The translations under genes and the position numbers were made by a program. The notes below the pieces were generated by a model, which worked only from the letters and a program-made list of their open reading frames with translations, made no database searches and was not told where the DNA came from. A stretch of DNA of 64,000 nucleotides from Actinoplanes subtropicus (GTDB lineage Bacteria; Actinomycetota; Actinomycetes; Mycobacteriales; Micromonosporaceae), in the NCBI RefSeq assembly GCF_000721705.1, contig NZ_JOJL01000023.1, forward strand, positions 1 to 64,000. Direction: 5' to 3'. Each line of letters begins with the position of its first letter. The first letter of the stretch is position 1. Shown in pieces: positions 1 to 7,907 of the stretch.

Positions 1-60
1 CCAAAGGAATCCAAGCCGGACCAAACCGGCCAGGGAAAAAACAAATTGGCACTGGCTTTA

Positions 61-90
61 CAAGCACCCTGTTGAGTTCTCAAAGAACAA
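61..90 (-). promoter_or_regulatory. rRNA operon leader (antitermination-like motif)
   Basis: Read on the minus strand this segment contains TTCTTTGAGAACTCAACAG, the motif typically found in the leader just upstream of 16S rRNA in actinobacteria, where it is linked to antitermination and processing of the rrn transcript. The 16S gene itself would lie to the left, outside the window. Two promoter-like elements sit 40 and 220 bp upstream on the same strand, as expected for an rrn operon. The motif is seen directly; the operon assignment is inference from it. Confidence 0.75.
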
Positions 91-129
91 CCGCACCCGA
101 AGCAGAACCGCCCTCGGGGCAACCGCTCA

Positions 130-158
130 AACTTACCCGGCCGACTTCGTCATGACAA
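130..158 (-). promoter_or_regulatory. Putative proximal rrn promoter
   Basis: On the minus strand, -35 TTGTCA (158-153), a 17-bp spacer and -10 TAAGTT (135-130) form a good housekeeping-sigma promoter. It is about 40 bp upstream of the rrn leader motif and reads toward it. Confidence 0.55.
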
Positions 159-305
159 GATCCGAGATCTTGCCGACATCGCCCAAGTGTTTCCCCACAG
201 CACACGGCCCGCCCTGAAGCGGGTCTGTCGTTGAGGTGGCCCAGTAGGACCGGCCGACGATCACGTTGAGGTGATCAGTCCGCCCGGCTCCCTGCGGGCT
301 TTGTA

Positions 306-334
306 ACTCTACCCGGTCAACCTCGTTGGCGCAA
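306..334 (-). promoter_or_regulatory. Putative distal rrn promoter
   Basis: On the minus strand, -35 TTGCGC (334-329), a 17-bp spacer and -10 TAGAGT (311-306). Together with the element at 130-158 it gives the tandem-promoter arrangement usual for rRNA operons. The -35 is weaker than that of the proximal element. No protein gene is visible between 1 and 561; the stretch is explained by rrn control sequence. Confidence 0.45.
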
Positions 335-561
335 ACCCCGTTTTTGCGGATCTTCGTGCCAGCATCGCCCGGTGCATCGGCAAGCTTAGCGCGCGCCTCA
401 GCGGCCCTCCGAACCCCCTACGGCCCGTCACTTTCGCGCCGTTCCGTCCGGGTTTCCCTCGGGCAGAAAGAAAGTTACGTGATCACCTGCGGCGGATGCA
501 AATCGACCCCCATGACCACGAGAAGGTCCACTGAGCCTTCCGGCCGTGACAGAGTGGGCGC

Positions 562-777
562 ATGGGTTCCTCCCGGGTGCTGGCCGCAGACGCGATCACC
601 GATCTCCTGCTCCCCGCCGGCCAGCTCGTGATCGGCGTGCTTGTGCTGGTCACGCTCGTGGTCTCGACCCTGCGCATGATCCGCCGCGGGCCTTCACGCA
701 TGGGCGGCGCCCTGCTCCTGAGCGGCGGCGCCGTCATCGGCCTGGCAGTAATCGGTTACCTAGTGCAACTCCTGTGA
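562..777 (+). CDS. Small two-helix membrane protein, hypothetical
   Basis: A 71-residue product with two hydrophobic segments, about residues 12-35 (LLLPAGQLVIGVLVLVTLVV) and 48-70 (ALLLSGGAVIGLAVIGYLVQ), joined by a short basic loop RMIRRGPSRMGG. The family is not recognised and no catalytic motif is visible. There is no strong ribosome site before the ATG, so translation may be leaderless or weak. It ends 26 bp before the convergent amidase gene and lies divergent from the rrn promoters. The amino-acid composition makes a real membrane protein likely; the function is unknown. Confidence 0.6.
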   Translation: MGSSRVLAADAITDLLLPAGQLVIGVLVLVTLVVSTLRMIRRGPSRMGGALLLSGGAVIGLAVIGYLVQLL

Positions 778-802
778 CCCCGGTTACATCCGCCGGATCC
801 GG

Positions 803-1597
803 TCAGAGCCGGCGGTTCGCGAGGCTCGGGAGTTCGGTCCGGATGTGCTCGAGACGGTCGAGGTCCACGTCGGCCACCGCGATGCCGACCGTGTCGGGGG
901 CCTGGGCCAGCACCGTGCCCCACGGGTCGATGACCATGCTGCGGCCGAAACACGTACGGCTCGGCTCGTGGTCGCCGATCTGGCCGGCGGCCACCACATA
1001 GCACTGGTTCTCGATCGCGCGGGCGCGGAGCAGCACCTCCCAGTGGTCGCGCCCGGTGTGCATCATGAACGCGGCCGGCACCACCAGGACCCGCGCGCCG
1101 TCCACCGCCAGCCGCCGGTACAGTTCCGGGAACCTCAGGTCGTAGCAGATCGACAGCCCGGTGGGCACGCCGGCGATGTCGGCCACGACGGTCCTCTCCC
1201 CCGGGGCGACCGTCCGCGACTCCTGGTACGAGACTCGGCCGGCGATCTCCACGTCGTACAGATGGATCTTCCGGTAGGCGGCCGTGAGCTCGCCCTCGGG
1301 CGAGAAGACCAGCGAGGTGTTGTACGTGTGCGCCTCGTCCGGGCCGGCCTCGTGGAACGAACCGGCATGCACCCAGAGGCCGAGCTCGCGGGCCGCACCG
1401 GCGAAGAACTCGGCGAACTCCCCGTCGACGCCCTCGGGCTTGGGCGCGCCCTTGCCGGGTCCGAGGTAGTCGACGTACTCCGGCAGTACGGCGACCTCCG
1501 CACCGGCCGCAGCGGCCCTCTCGAGCAGCCCTCGGGCCACCGTGAGGTTCTCGTCCCGACTCTCTCGCGAGTTCACCTGGCACACCGCTACGCGCAT
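803..1597 (-). CDS. Nitrilase-superfamily carbon-nitrogen hydrolase (Nit-type amidase)
   Basis: A 264-residue member of the nitrilase superfamily, which hydrolyses C-N bonds with a Glu-Lys-Cys triad. The triad is visible: Glu40 in VLPEYVDYL, Lys110 in YRKIHLYD and Cys151 in LSICYDLRFPELYR. Length and motifs fit the Nit1/Nit2 branch, whose characterised members deaminate damaged glutathione or omega-amides; a mycothiol-using actinomycete may use another substrate, so none is assigned. It is the last gene of the clpX-side cluster, 143 bp downstream of clpX, with a terminator-like hairpin in between that suggests a separate transcript. The start at 1597 (MRVAVCQVNS) begins exactly at the first beta strand of the fold. 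Confidence 0.85.
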   Translation of the reverse strand: MRVAVCQVNSRESRDENLTVARGLLERAAAAGAEVAVLPEYVDYLGPGKGAPKPEGVDGEFAEFFAGAARELGLWVHAGSFHEAGPDEAHTYNTSLVFSPEGELTAAYRKIHLYDVEIAGRVSYQESRTVAPGERTVVADIAGVPTGLSICYDLRFPELYRRLAVDGARVLVVPAAFMMHTGRDHWEVLLRARAIENQCYVVAAGQIGDHEPSRTCFGRSMVIDPWGTVLAQAPDTVGIAVADVDLDRLEHIRTELPSLANRRL

Positions 1598-1684
1598 GCC
1601 CCAAGCCTACGGCCGCCCGCCCGGTCGCGCCCTGGTCAGTTGGTCGGCGGCGGGACCACCGCGAGCCGGCCGATCGAAAGGCGA

Positions 1685-1724
1685 AACGACAAAGCGCCGC
1701 GTCGGGCGCGAGCCCACGCGGCGC
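1685..1724 (-). terminator. Terminator-like hairpin after clpX
   Basis: The inverted repeat GCGCCGCGT (1694-1702) / ACGCGGCGC (1716-1724) has 9-bp arms and a 13-nt loop. On the minus strand it is followed by a T-rich stretch (TTTGTCGTTT). It lies 17 bp past the clpX stop and would end the clpX transcript before the amidase gene. Confidence 0.6.
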
Positions 1725-1740
1725 AAGCCGAGCAAAAAGA

Positions 1741-3033
1741 TCAGGCGGACTTTTCCTCGCGCTCGGCCCGGCGGCGGCGGCCGACGAACTCGCGCGGGAC
1801 GATCGTGGGGTTCACGTTTTCCAGCACGACCTCGCGAGTGATCACCACGCGAGCGGCATCGGGGTTGCTGGGCACCTCGTACATCACGGAGAGGAGGACC
1901 TCTTCCATGATCGCTCGCAGGCCACGAGCGCCGGTGCCCCGCAGCATCGCCTGGTCGGCGATGGCCTCGAGGGCGCCGTAGTCGAACTCCAGCTCCACGC
2001 CGTCGAGCTCGAACAGCCGCTGGTACTGCTTCACGTACGCGTTCCGCGGCTCGGTCAGGATCTTGATGAGCGCCTCGCGGTCGAGGTTGCGCACCGTGGT
2101 GATCACCGGGAGGCGGCCGATGAACTCGGGGATCAGGCCGAACTTCAGCATGTCCTCCGGCATGACCTTGCTGAAGATGTCGTCGGTATTCCGCTCGGAA
2201 ATCGAGCGCAGGTGCGCGCCGAAGCCGACGCCGCCGTGGCCCACCCGGGATTCGATGATCCGGTCGAGGCCGGCGAACGCGCCGCCCACGATGAACAGCA
2301 CGTTCGTCGTGTCGATCTGGATGAACTCCTGGTGGGGGTGTTTCCGGCCGCCCTGCGGCGGCACGTTGGCGACCGTGCCCTCCAGGATCTTCAGCAGAGC
2401 CTGCTGGACGCCCTCACCGGAGACGTCGCGGGTGATCGACGGGTTTTCGCTCTTCCGGGCGATCTTGTCGACCTCGTCGATGTAGATGATGCCCTGCTCG
2501 GCCCGCTTGACGTCGTAGTCGGCGGCCTGGATGAGCTTGAGAAGGATGTTCTCCACATCCTCGCCTACGTAGCCGGCCTCGGTGAGCGCCGTGGCATCCG
2601 CGATCGCGAACGGCACGTTGAGCATCCGGGCCAGGGTCTGCGCCAGGTGAGTCTTACCGCAGCCGGTGGGGCCGATGAGCATGATGTTGGACTTGGCCAC
2701 CTCGACATCGCTGCCGCCGCCGGGGGCACCGCTCGACTCGGCCTGAATCCGCTTGTAGTGGTTGTAGACCGCTACCGACAGGGCCTTCTTGGCCTGTTCC
2801 TGCCCGACCACGTAGTTGTCGAGGAAGGCGCAGATCTCCATCGGCTTGGGAAGCTCTTCCCACTTCACCTCGCCGGTCTCGGCCAGCTCCTCTTCGATGA
2901 TCTCGTTGCAGAGGTCGATGCACTCGTCGCAGATGTACACCCCGGGGCCCGCGATGAGCTTTTTGACCTGCTTCTGGGACTTCCCACAGAAGGAGCACTT
3001 CAGTAGGTCGCCGCCGTCGCCGATCCGTGCCAC
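1741..3033 (-). CDS. clpX: ATP-dependent Clp protease, ATP-binding subunit ClpX
   Basis: A 430-residue AAA+ unfoldase that recognises, unfolds and threads substrates into the ClpP chamber in the cytoplasm. The N-terminal zinc-binding domain has four cysteines (Cys13, Cys16, Cys35, Cys38: CSFCGK and CDEC). Walker A GPTGCGKT lies near residue 125, Walker [11 protein letters not shown] near 190, and the arginine/sensor segment [11 protein letters not shown] near 370. Length is normal. The GTG start is set by AAGGAG seven bases upstream. It lies downstream of clpP1-clpP2 on the same strand, separated by 257 bp holding a large hairpin, so it probably has its own promoter. Nothing looks truncated. 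Confidence 0.97.
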   Translation of the reverse strand: MARIGDGGDLLKCSFCGKSQKQVKKLIAGPGVYICDECIDLCNEIIEEELAETGEVKWEELPKPMEICAFLDNYVVGQEQAKKALSVAVYNHYKRIQAESSGAPGGGSDVEVAKSNIMLIGPTGCGKTHLAQTLARMLNVPFAIADATALTEAGYVGEDVENILLKLIQAADYDVKRAEQGIIYIDEVDKIARKSENPSITRDVSGEGVQQALLKILEGTVANVPPQGGRKHPHQEFIQIDTTNVLFIVGGAFAGLDRIIESRVGHGGVGFGAHLRSISERNTDDIFSKVMPEDMLKFGLIPEFIGRLPVITTVRNLDREALIKILTEPRNAYVKQYQRLFELDGVELEFDYGALEAIADQAMLRGTGARGLRAIMEEVLLSVMYEVPSNPDAARVVITREVVLENVNPTIVPREFVGRRRRAEREEKSA

Positions 3034-3190
3034 CTACGTTCTCCTTGAGCTCATCGGCCGGCTCGCGCCGACCCCTGGTCGAGGGCTGAATCGCCCCGTT
3101 GCCATCCCATCGTCTGCCGCGCCGCGTAACTGAGGCTGCATGCTCGACGTTACCCGCAAAGGGGCGGTTCTCCGACCCCCCAAAACGGGC

Positions 3191-3237
3191 GTGTCAGGGG
3201 TCGGCCAGTTTAACGCGTACCGGCCGGCCCCTGACAC
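3191..3237 (-). terminator. Large hairpin between clpP2 and clpX
   Basis: 16-bp arms, 3191-3206 and 3222-3237, pair with one mismatch around a 15-nt loop (GTGTCAGGGG core). The element sits about 50 bp after the clpP2 stop. It has no long T-run, so it could be a terminator or an mRNA-stabilising stem. Confidence 0.5.
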
Positions 3238-3290
3238 CCCGCCCGACCGCCCTTGCCGGCCCGGATGAGCGGGCCGCGGGCGGTCGTCGT

Positions 3291-3956
3291 TCAGCTGCCC
3301 GCGCCGACCGACTGCAGGCTCTTCTTGCGGGTGGCCAGCACGACGTCGACGAGGCCGTACTCCTTGGCCTCATCCGCCGTCATGATCTTGTCGCGGTCGA
3401 TGTCCTTGCGGACCTTCTCGACCGGCTGGCCGGAGTGGCGGGAGATCATCTCCTCGAGCTGCGTACGCATCCGGAGGATCTCGCGGGCCTGGATCTCGAT
3501 GTCCGAGCCCTGGCCGTAGCCGCCCTCGGTGGCCGGCTGGTGGATCAGCACCCGGGAGTGCGGCAGCGCCATGCGCTTGCCCGCCGAGCCGCCGGCCAGC
3601 AGGACCGCGGCGGCCGAGGCGGCCTGGCCCAGGCAGACGGTGGAGATGTCCGGCCGGACGTACTGCATGGTGTCGTAGATCGCCGTCATGGCGGTGAACG
3701 AGCCACCCGGGGAGTTGATGTACATCAGGATGTCCCGGTCGGGGTCGGAGCTCTCCAGCGTCAGCAACTGGGCCATCACGTCGTTGGCCGACGCGTCGTC
3801 CACCTGGACGCCGAGGAAGATGATCCGGTCCTCGAACATCTTGTTGTACGGGTTCGTCTCCTTCATCATCCCGTTCGAGGAGCGCTCGACGAAGGATGGG
3901 AGAACGTAGCGGTTGTGCACCGGAGCGAACCCGGGAGGCATGGTCAGGTCAGTCAT
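3291..3956 (-). CDS. clpP2: ATP-dependent Clp protease proteolytic subunit 2
   Basis: A 221-residue serine peptidase subunit of the cytoplasmic Clp protease. The catalytic triad is visible: Ser114 in [12 protein letters not shown], His139 in RVLIHQPA and Asp185 in VRKDIDRDK. Actinobacteria usually need two different ClpP subunits that assemble as mixed rings, and this is the second of the pair. ATG is preceded by GAGGAG. The gene follows clpP1 by 11 bp, so the two are one operon. The extended N-terminal segment before [12 protein letters not shown] is longer than in ClpP1, as is usual for the second paralogue. Confidence 0.95.
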   Translation of the reverse strand: MTDLTMPPGFAPVHNRYVLPSFVERSSNGMMKETNPYNKMFEDRIIFLGVQVDDASANDVMAQLLTLESSDPDRDILMYINSPGGSFTAMTAIYDTMQYVRPDISTVCLGQAASAAAVLLAGGSAGKRMALPHSRVLIHQPATEGGYGQGSDIEIQAREILRMRTQLEEMISRHSGQPVEKVRKDIDRDKIMTADEAKEYGLVDVVLATRKKSLQSVGAGS

Positions 3957-3967
3957 TGTTCCGCTCC

Positions 3968-4600
3968 TCAGTTCAGCGTTCCGGCGCCCTCGGAGACCTC
4001 GGTGGCCCCGGTGATCACTTTGTCGATGAAGCCGTAATCCTTCGCCTCCTGCGCCGTGAACCAGCGGTCACGGTCGAAGTCGGCAGCGATCTGCTCCTGG
4101 CTCTGCCCGGTGTGGAAGGCGATCCGCTCCTGGAACATGCGCTTGGTGTAGAGCATCTGCTCGGCCTGGATGGCGATGTCAGCCGCGGTGCCGCCCATGC
4201 CGCCGGACGGCTGGTGCATCATGATCCGGGCGTGCGGCAGGGCGAAGCGCTTGCCGGCCGCGCCGGCGCACAGCAGGAACTGCCCCATCGAGGCGGCCAT
4301 GCCCATCGCGACGGTCTGCACGTCGTTGTCGATGAACTGCATGGTGTCGTAGATCGCCATGCCCGAGTAGACCGAGCCACCCGGTGAGTTGATCCAGAGG
4401 TGGATGTCGCGCTCAGGGTCCTCGGCGGAAAGCAGCAGCAGCTGCGCGCAGATCCGGTTGGCCACCGCGTCGGTCACCTCGCTGCCGAGGAAGATGATGC
4501 GCTCGCGCAGCAGGCGGTTGAAGACCGAGTCGTCGAGGTTGCCACTGAGGGTGTCGCCGCCGCGTAGCACAGGGCTCGCGGGGATGTGGAGATCAGTCAT
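3968..4600 (-). CDS. clpP1: ATP-dependent Clp protease proteolytic subunit 1
   Basis: A 210-residue ClpP subunit. Triad: Ser104 in [12 protein letters not shown], His129 in [10 protein letters not shown] and Asp174 in AADFDRDRW. It is the first gene of the clpP1-clpP2 operon. GAAGGG precedes the ATG. The upstream region holds a good ClgR-type operator (4710-4723) and a -10-like TAGGTT. These elements lie inside the extended reading frame of the upstream tig gene, whose open frame overlaps the clpP1 start by 8 bp. Confidence 0.95.
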   Translation of the reverse strand: MTDLHIPASPVLRGGDTLSGNLDDSVFNRLLRERIIFLGSEVTDAVANRICAQLLLLSAEDPERDIHLWINSPGGSVYSGMAIYDTMQFIDNDVQTVAMGMAASMGQFLLCAGAAGKRFALPHARIMMHQPSGGMGGTAADIAIQAEQMLYTKRMFQERIAFHTGQSQEQIAADFDRDRWFTAQEAKDYGFIDKVITGATEVSEGAGTLN

Positions 4601-6257
4601 GGCAGCCCTTCACAGCTGACTGTGTCGGCCGAGCTTCCGGCCGGCAGGTTGTCCGTCGTACGACCAACCTAACCGGTCGAAAGACCATCAGCTTCCCGCT
4701 CGGGCCACTGTTCGCTGACAGCGCAGGGCCCACAAAAACCAACCCCAGACCTCCCAGACACCCCCGACGCGAGAACTGCCCGCAACCCCCAAGCCTCCCG
4801 AGCACCCCCGACGCGAGAACTGCCCGCAACCCCCAGGCCTCCCGAGCACCCCCGACGCGAGAACTGCCCCCGACCCCCAGGCCTCCCGGGTGCCCCGTAT
4901 CCGAGAACGGCTCGCGATCGCCCCGCTGATGAGGAGAGGCCGGTTTTCGGTACCGCAAACCCCGCGGTGCCGAAAACCGGCCTCTCCTCATCAGCCCCAA
5001 AGGCATCACCGAGGCGAGGGCCTTGCCGCGGCGCACGTCGCCGAAGACCGCGGCCGCCGCGCCCGACTGGACGAGCTGGTCGTAGTACTGCTGCGGCTGC
5101 ATCTGAGCGCGCTGCGCGCGGTGCACGATCTCGTGGCCGAACTCGTCGTCGGAGACCTGGACGTCCTCGGCGTCGGCGATCGTGTCGAGCAGCAGCTGGA
5201 TCCGGACGCCCTCCTGGGCCGCCTCGGTCAGCTCCTCGTCGATCTGCTCCTCGGTCTTGTCCTCCGAGGTGAGGTAGTCCTGCAGGGTGGCGCCGATCCG
5301 CTCGAGCTGGTCGGTCATCGCCTGCTTGCGGCCCTCGACCTCGTCCTTGACGACGCCCTCGGGAGCGGGGATCTCGGCCGCCTCGACGAGCTGCTTGAGC
5401 GCCTCGTCACGGGCGGCGTAGATCTGCTCGACTTTCTTCACCTTGGTCAGCCGCTCGCGCAGGTCGTTGCGCAGCTCGTCGAGCGTGTCGAACTCGCTCG
5501 CCAGCTGGGCGAACTCGTCGTCGATCTCGGGCAGCTGCTTGTCCTTGACGCTGCGGACGCTCACCTTGACCTCGGCGTCGCGGCCGGCGAAGTCGCCGCC
5601 GACGAGCTGGGTGGTGAAGTTCGCCTCCTCGCCGGCGCTGAGGCCGACCAGCACCTCGTCGAGGCCCGGGAGCAGCTGCTTGCTGCCGACCTCGTGGGAG
5701 ATGTTGGTGGCCGAGCCGCCCGGCACCTCCTCGCCGTCGACCGTGGCGTTGAGGTCGAGCTGGACGTAGTCGTTCTCGGCGGCGGGGCGCTCGACGGTCT
5801 TCAGGGTGGCGAAGCGCTCACGGAGGCCGTTGATCTGCTCGTCGATCTCGTTGTCGTCGATCTGGACCGCCGGGACGGTGACCGAGATGGTCTTGAGGTC
5901 GGGGACGGTGATCTCGGGGCGGACGTCGACCTCGGCCGTGAACTTCAGCGGCGCGTTGTCGGCGAACTCGGTGATCTCCACCTCGGGGCGGCCGAGGGTC
6001 TTGACGTCGTGCTCGCGGACCGCGGCGAGGATCTGCTGCGGGATCGCCTCCTGCACGGCCTCGTTGAGGACCGCGCCGCGGCCGACCCGCTGGTCGATCA
6101 CGGCGGCCGGGATCTTGCCACGACGGAAGCCCGGCACCTGCACCTGCGCGCCGATCTCCCGGTACGCCTTCTGCAGGCTCGGCTTGAGCTCGTCGAACGG
6201 CACCTCGATGGCGAGCTTCACCCGGGTCGGGCTCAGAGTCTCGACGGTGCTCTTCAC
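4593..6257 (-). CDS. tig: Trigger factor with replaced, repeat-derived C-terminus
   Basis: Trigger factor is the ribosome-bound chaperone and prolyl isomerase that meets nascent chains. Residues 1-418 fit it: the N-terminal ribosome-binding domain carries the signature GFRRGKIP near residue 45, followed by the FKBP-like domain and the helical C-terminal arms to [13 protein letters not shown]. From residue 419 the frame enters a 71-bp giant hairpin and 44-bp tandem repeats, giving a 136-residue low-complexity tail that ends 8 bp inside clpP1. The 44-bp period is not a multiple of three, so the tail is not evolved coding sequence. The usual acidic C-terminus is missing. GTG start with AAGGAG seven bases upstream. 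It lies 37 bp after tRNA-Pro on the same strand and may share its transcript. Confidence 0.85.
   Translation of the reverse strand: MKSTVETLSPTRVKLAIEVPFDELKPSLQKAYREIGAQVQVPGFRRGKIPAAVIDQRVGRGAVLNEAVQEAIPQQILAAVREHDVKTLGRPEVEITEFADNAPLKFTAEVDVRPEITVPDLKTISVTVPAVQIDDNEIDEQINGLRERFATLKTVERPAAENDYVQLDLNATVDGEEVPGGSATNISHEVGSKQLLPGLDEVLVGLSAGEEANFTTQLVGGDFAGRDAEVKVSVRSVKDKQLPEIDDEFAQLASEFDTLDELRNDLRERLTKVKKVEQIYAARDEALKQLVEAAEIPAPEGVVKDEVEGRKQAMTDQLERIGATLQDYLTSEDKTEEQIDEELTEAAQEGVRIQLLLDTIADAEDVQVSDDEFGHEIVHRAQRAQMQPQQYYDQLVQSGAAAAVFGDVRRGKALASVMPLGLMRRGRFSAPRGLRYRKPASPHQRGDREPFSDTGHPGGLGVGGSSRVGGAREAWGLRAVLASGVLGRLGGCGQFSRRGCLGGLGLVFVGPALSANSGPSGKLMVFRPVRLVVRRTTCRPEARPTQSAVKGCHD
4666..4723 (-). 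promoter_or_regulatory. clpP1P2 promoter with ClgR-type operator
   Basis: The site GTTCGC-TGACA-GCG at 4710-4723 matches the actinobacterial ClgR operator (GTTCGC-N5-GCG in Streptomyces; CGCYNANRGCG core in Corynebacterium). On the minus strand it lies about 40 bp upstream of a -10-like TAGGTT (4671-4666) and about 110 bp upstream of the clpP1 start, a fitting place for this activator. The operator match is seen in the sequence; ClgR control of clpP1P2 is established in related genera; its action here is inferred. Confidence 0.7.
4750..4924. repeat. 44-bp tandem repeat, about four copies
   Basis: Units begin at 4750, 4794, 4838 and 4882 with exact 44-bp spacing. The core is CCTCCCGAGCACCCCCGACG followed by CGAGAACTGCCCGCAACCCC. 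The last copy is divergent. The array abuts the giant hairpin at 4925 and occupies the artificial tail of tig. Confidence 0.9.
4925..4995. repeat. Giant inverted repeat (32-bp arms) at the end of tig
   Basis: Arms 4925-4956 and 4964-4995 are complementary at 31 of 32 positions around a 7-nt loop (aaacccc). Arm core: GATGAGGAGAGGCCGGTTTT. It could be a strong bidirectional terminator or a small palindromic mobile element. Its right end lies nine bases from the last trigger-factor-like codon (5004-5006). Confidence 0.9.
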
Positions 6258-6294
6258 AGGCGTACTCCTTGTTGCTGCGGATAGTTGGTATCAG

Positions 6295-6368
6295 TCGGGG
6301 TGGCGGGATTTGAACCCACGGCCCCTCGCTCCCAAAGCGAGTGCGCTACCAAGCTGCGCCACACCCCG
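6295..6368 (-). tRNA. tRNA-Pro (anticodon TGG)
   Basis: 74 nt from CGGGGTGTGGCGC to CCACCCCGA on the minus strand, with a 7-bp acceptor stem. The anticodon loop CTTTGGGAG contains TGG and the T loop is GGTTCAAATCC. CCA is not encoded. It lies 37 bp upstream of tig on the same strand. Confidence 0.95.
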
Positions 6369-6496
6369 TGGCGCAGGCCAGTGTATGCGGTCCGCTTTCC
6401 CGTACGCGCGGTGGAGTCACCCGAGGGGAATCCGGTGTGCAAAGCGGGGAGGTGATTCAGTAAGCTGGCCATCGTGCTCCGGGCAGCCGGAGTCGC

Positions 6497-6570
6497 GCGG
6501 GCGTAGCTCAATGGTAGAGCCTCAGTCTTCCAAACTGATTACGCGAGTTCGATTCTCGTCGCCCGCTCCA
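6497..6570 (+). tRNA. tRNA-Gly (anticodon TCC), CCA encoded
   Basis: The 71-nt body GCGGGCGTAGCTC...GTCGCCCGCT is followed by an encoded CCA (6568-6570). The anticodon loop CTTCCAA carries TCC at 6529-6531; the T loop is GAGTTCGATTCTC. The 3' end faces the accessory region on its right, a position that often serves as an integration site. Confidence 0.95.
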
Positions 6571-7067
6571 CGTTTGACCTGCTAGGCGGCTTGATCAACA
6601 TAAGTTCGATCAAGCTCGGAGCCGCAGTTCGTTGCGGAACTTGATGGGGAACGAGCATCGACGCAGGAGTCGAACCCGGCCCTGAGCGACACCGGCGGCA
6701 CGCTCGCAGCGGCGACGCATCACGCTCAGCACCAGCTCACCATGGCCCTCCCTCGCCGGCACGAACGCCGCCAGAGCGGCCATCTCGCTGGCCAATCCGC
6801 ATCCTCAGTCAAGGAAAACTGAGGATGCGGACTCCACTCCTGTCGGAAGATCGCAGCTCAGAGGCGTGATCAGGGGTCAGTCCGGTTCGTCCGACGTCCG
6901 TCTTAACGGGATGACGAAATCTTTCCCGAGGTCAACTCGCCGGGTCCTGCGATCGATCCGACGATTCACGAGGTAGCTCGGCCTTGTCGAGGTCGACGGC
7001 CGGCAGATCCTGGGCCGCCGGGAAGTAGCCCTCTCATCGGCAAGGGTGGCAAGATCGCTCCCTGTCG
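6571..7067. other. About 500 bp without a convincing gene
   Basis: The stretch between tRNA-Gly and the cupin gene holds one perfect hairpin (6797-6830). A minus-strand frame of 61 codons at 6610-6795 has a product beginning MASEMAALAAFVPAREGHGE, faintly reminiscent of an antibiotic-monooxygenase N-terminus. It lacks a ribosome site and a full domain, so I do not call it a gene. The stretch may be debris of an element inserted next to the tRNA. Confidence 0.4.
6797..6830. repeat. Perfect 13-bp hairpin
   Basis: CCGCATCCTCAGT (6797-6809) is repeated in inverse at 6818-6830 around an 8-nt loop. There is no adjacent T-run on either strand and no neighbouring gene end, so its role is unclear. Confidence 0.75.
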
Positions 7068-7478
7068 TCAGGGCTGGGCGAATCGCCGGTGTCGTCGTTC
7101 GGCCAGTTCCTCCGGGCTCACCAGGGTGAGCACCGGCGAGCCGGGCGGCGCGAACATGGTCACTACCAGTTGCGATGGTGCGTCCGGGAGGTTGTTCGCG
7201 CCCTGGTAGTGGATCACGTCGCCGCCAGGCTCGAACACCGCGTCGCCGGCCTTGAGCACTCGAGGCGGTTCGCCCTCGAGCTCGAACAGGATCTCGCCTT
7301 CGGTCACGTAGCCGAACAGGGGTCCGGGGTGCCGGTGCGGCGGTGCGCCGGGGTCACCGGGCGACAGGGTGACCCGGACGGTCCTGGCCTCGGCACCGGC
7401 CGGGATCCGGGCCGCCGCCCCGGGCAGGGTTTCGATCAGGTCGATGCCGGGAGGCAGGTGTGTTTGCTGAGCGTCCAT
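7068..7478 (-). CDS. Cupin-domain protein
   Basis: A 136-residue single-domain cupin. Motif 1 has the paired histidines His48 and His50 (GAPPHRHPGPLFGYVTEGE), but the usual glutamate three to four residues later is absent. Motif 2 is PGGDVIHYQGANN with His90. A metal-dependent beta-barrel is likely; the substrate is unknown. The ATG is preceded by GGAGGA. A TGTCACG-N15-TTGTCT promoter lies 34 bp upstream (7511-7538), one of seven such sites in this accessory block, so the gene is a candidate member of the ECF41-like regulon. It is divergent from the Cys-rich protein gene. Confidence 0.8.
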   Translation of the reverse strand: MDAQQTHLPPGIDLIETLPGAAARIPAGAEARTVRVTLSPGDPGAPPHRHPGPLFGYVTEGEILFELEGEPPRVLKAGDAVFEPGGDVIHYQGANNLPDAPSQLVVTMFAPPGSPVLTLVSPEELAERRHRRFAQP

Positions 7479-7510
7479 GGATTCCTCCGATCAGGGACTT
7501 GTCGCCAGAA

Positions 7511-7538
7511 AGACAAGCCAGCCTGCCAGTCCGTGACA
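7511..7538 (-). promoter_or_regulatory. ECF41-type promoter for the cupin gene
   Basis: On the minus strand, TGTCACG (7538-7532), 15 bp, TTGTCT (7516-7511), 34 bp before the cupin ATG. Its -10 is the most deviant of the set (TTGTCT instead of YGGTCT). Confidence 0.6.
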
Positions 7539-7675
7539 GGCCGCCGGGTGAACGGAGGCTGGACGCTGGTCAGCGTCTGGTCACCCCGACCAGAGGAACA
7601 GAGCCGGCGGTGTCAGCCGAGACGCCGGGCCGGCTGTCCGGGGATCAGATAGCTCGGATACCTGCCTGCACAGAT

Positions 7676-7703
7676 TGTCACGGGCAGCGGGCCGGTCTGG
7701 TCT
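7676..7703 (+). promoter_or_regulatory. ECF41-type promoter toward the Cys-rich protein gene
   Basis: TGTCACG (7676-7682), 15 bp, TGGTCT (7698-7703). It lies in the 429-bp divergent gap between the cupin and Cys-rich genes, about 200 bp before the downstream ATG. I see no gene in that gap. Confidence 0.6.
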
Positions 7704-7907
7704 ATGTGGGTGTCGCGCCGGGTCGGCGTACGCCATTGGCGTCGAGGGGGTCTGGCCGCGACGGCATCGACGGATTCGTCGATGTCCGCGCTCGCGGGTG
7801 AGTGATGGGCGCCAGCCGCCGGCGGCCGGCTGGCTCGACACACCTGGTGGACGGCGCGGTGACGTATTGCCTTCAGGCCGCCTTGGATCGACGTTAGGAC
7901 GAACGCT

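Noticed and set aside
525..551. A further TGTCACG with 15-bp spacing on the minus strand, between the 71-aa gene and the rrn promoters
   Set aside because: The second block is GGACC rather than YGGTC, and no ECF-type target gene follows; only the rrn promoters are downstream.
4750..4924. 44-bp tandem repeats considered as a CRISPR array
   Set aside because: The whole 44-bp unit repeats without variable spacers and no cas gene is near.
4890..6284. Long open frame antisense to tig (over 460 codons)
   Set aside because: Arg/Leu/Asp-rich mirror composition of high-GC coding DNA; no domain; the tig frame has clear family motifs.
6610..6795. 61-codon minus-strand frame resembling an antibiotic-monooxygenase start
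   Set aside because: No ribosome site, no complete domain, and it begins next to a hairpin; mentioned only as possible debris.
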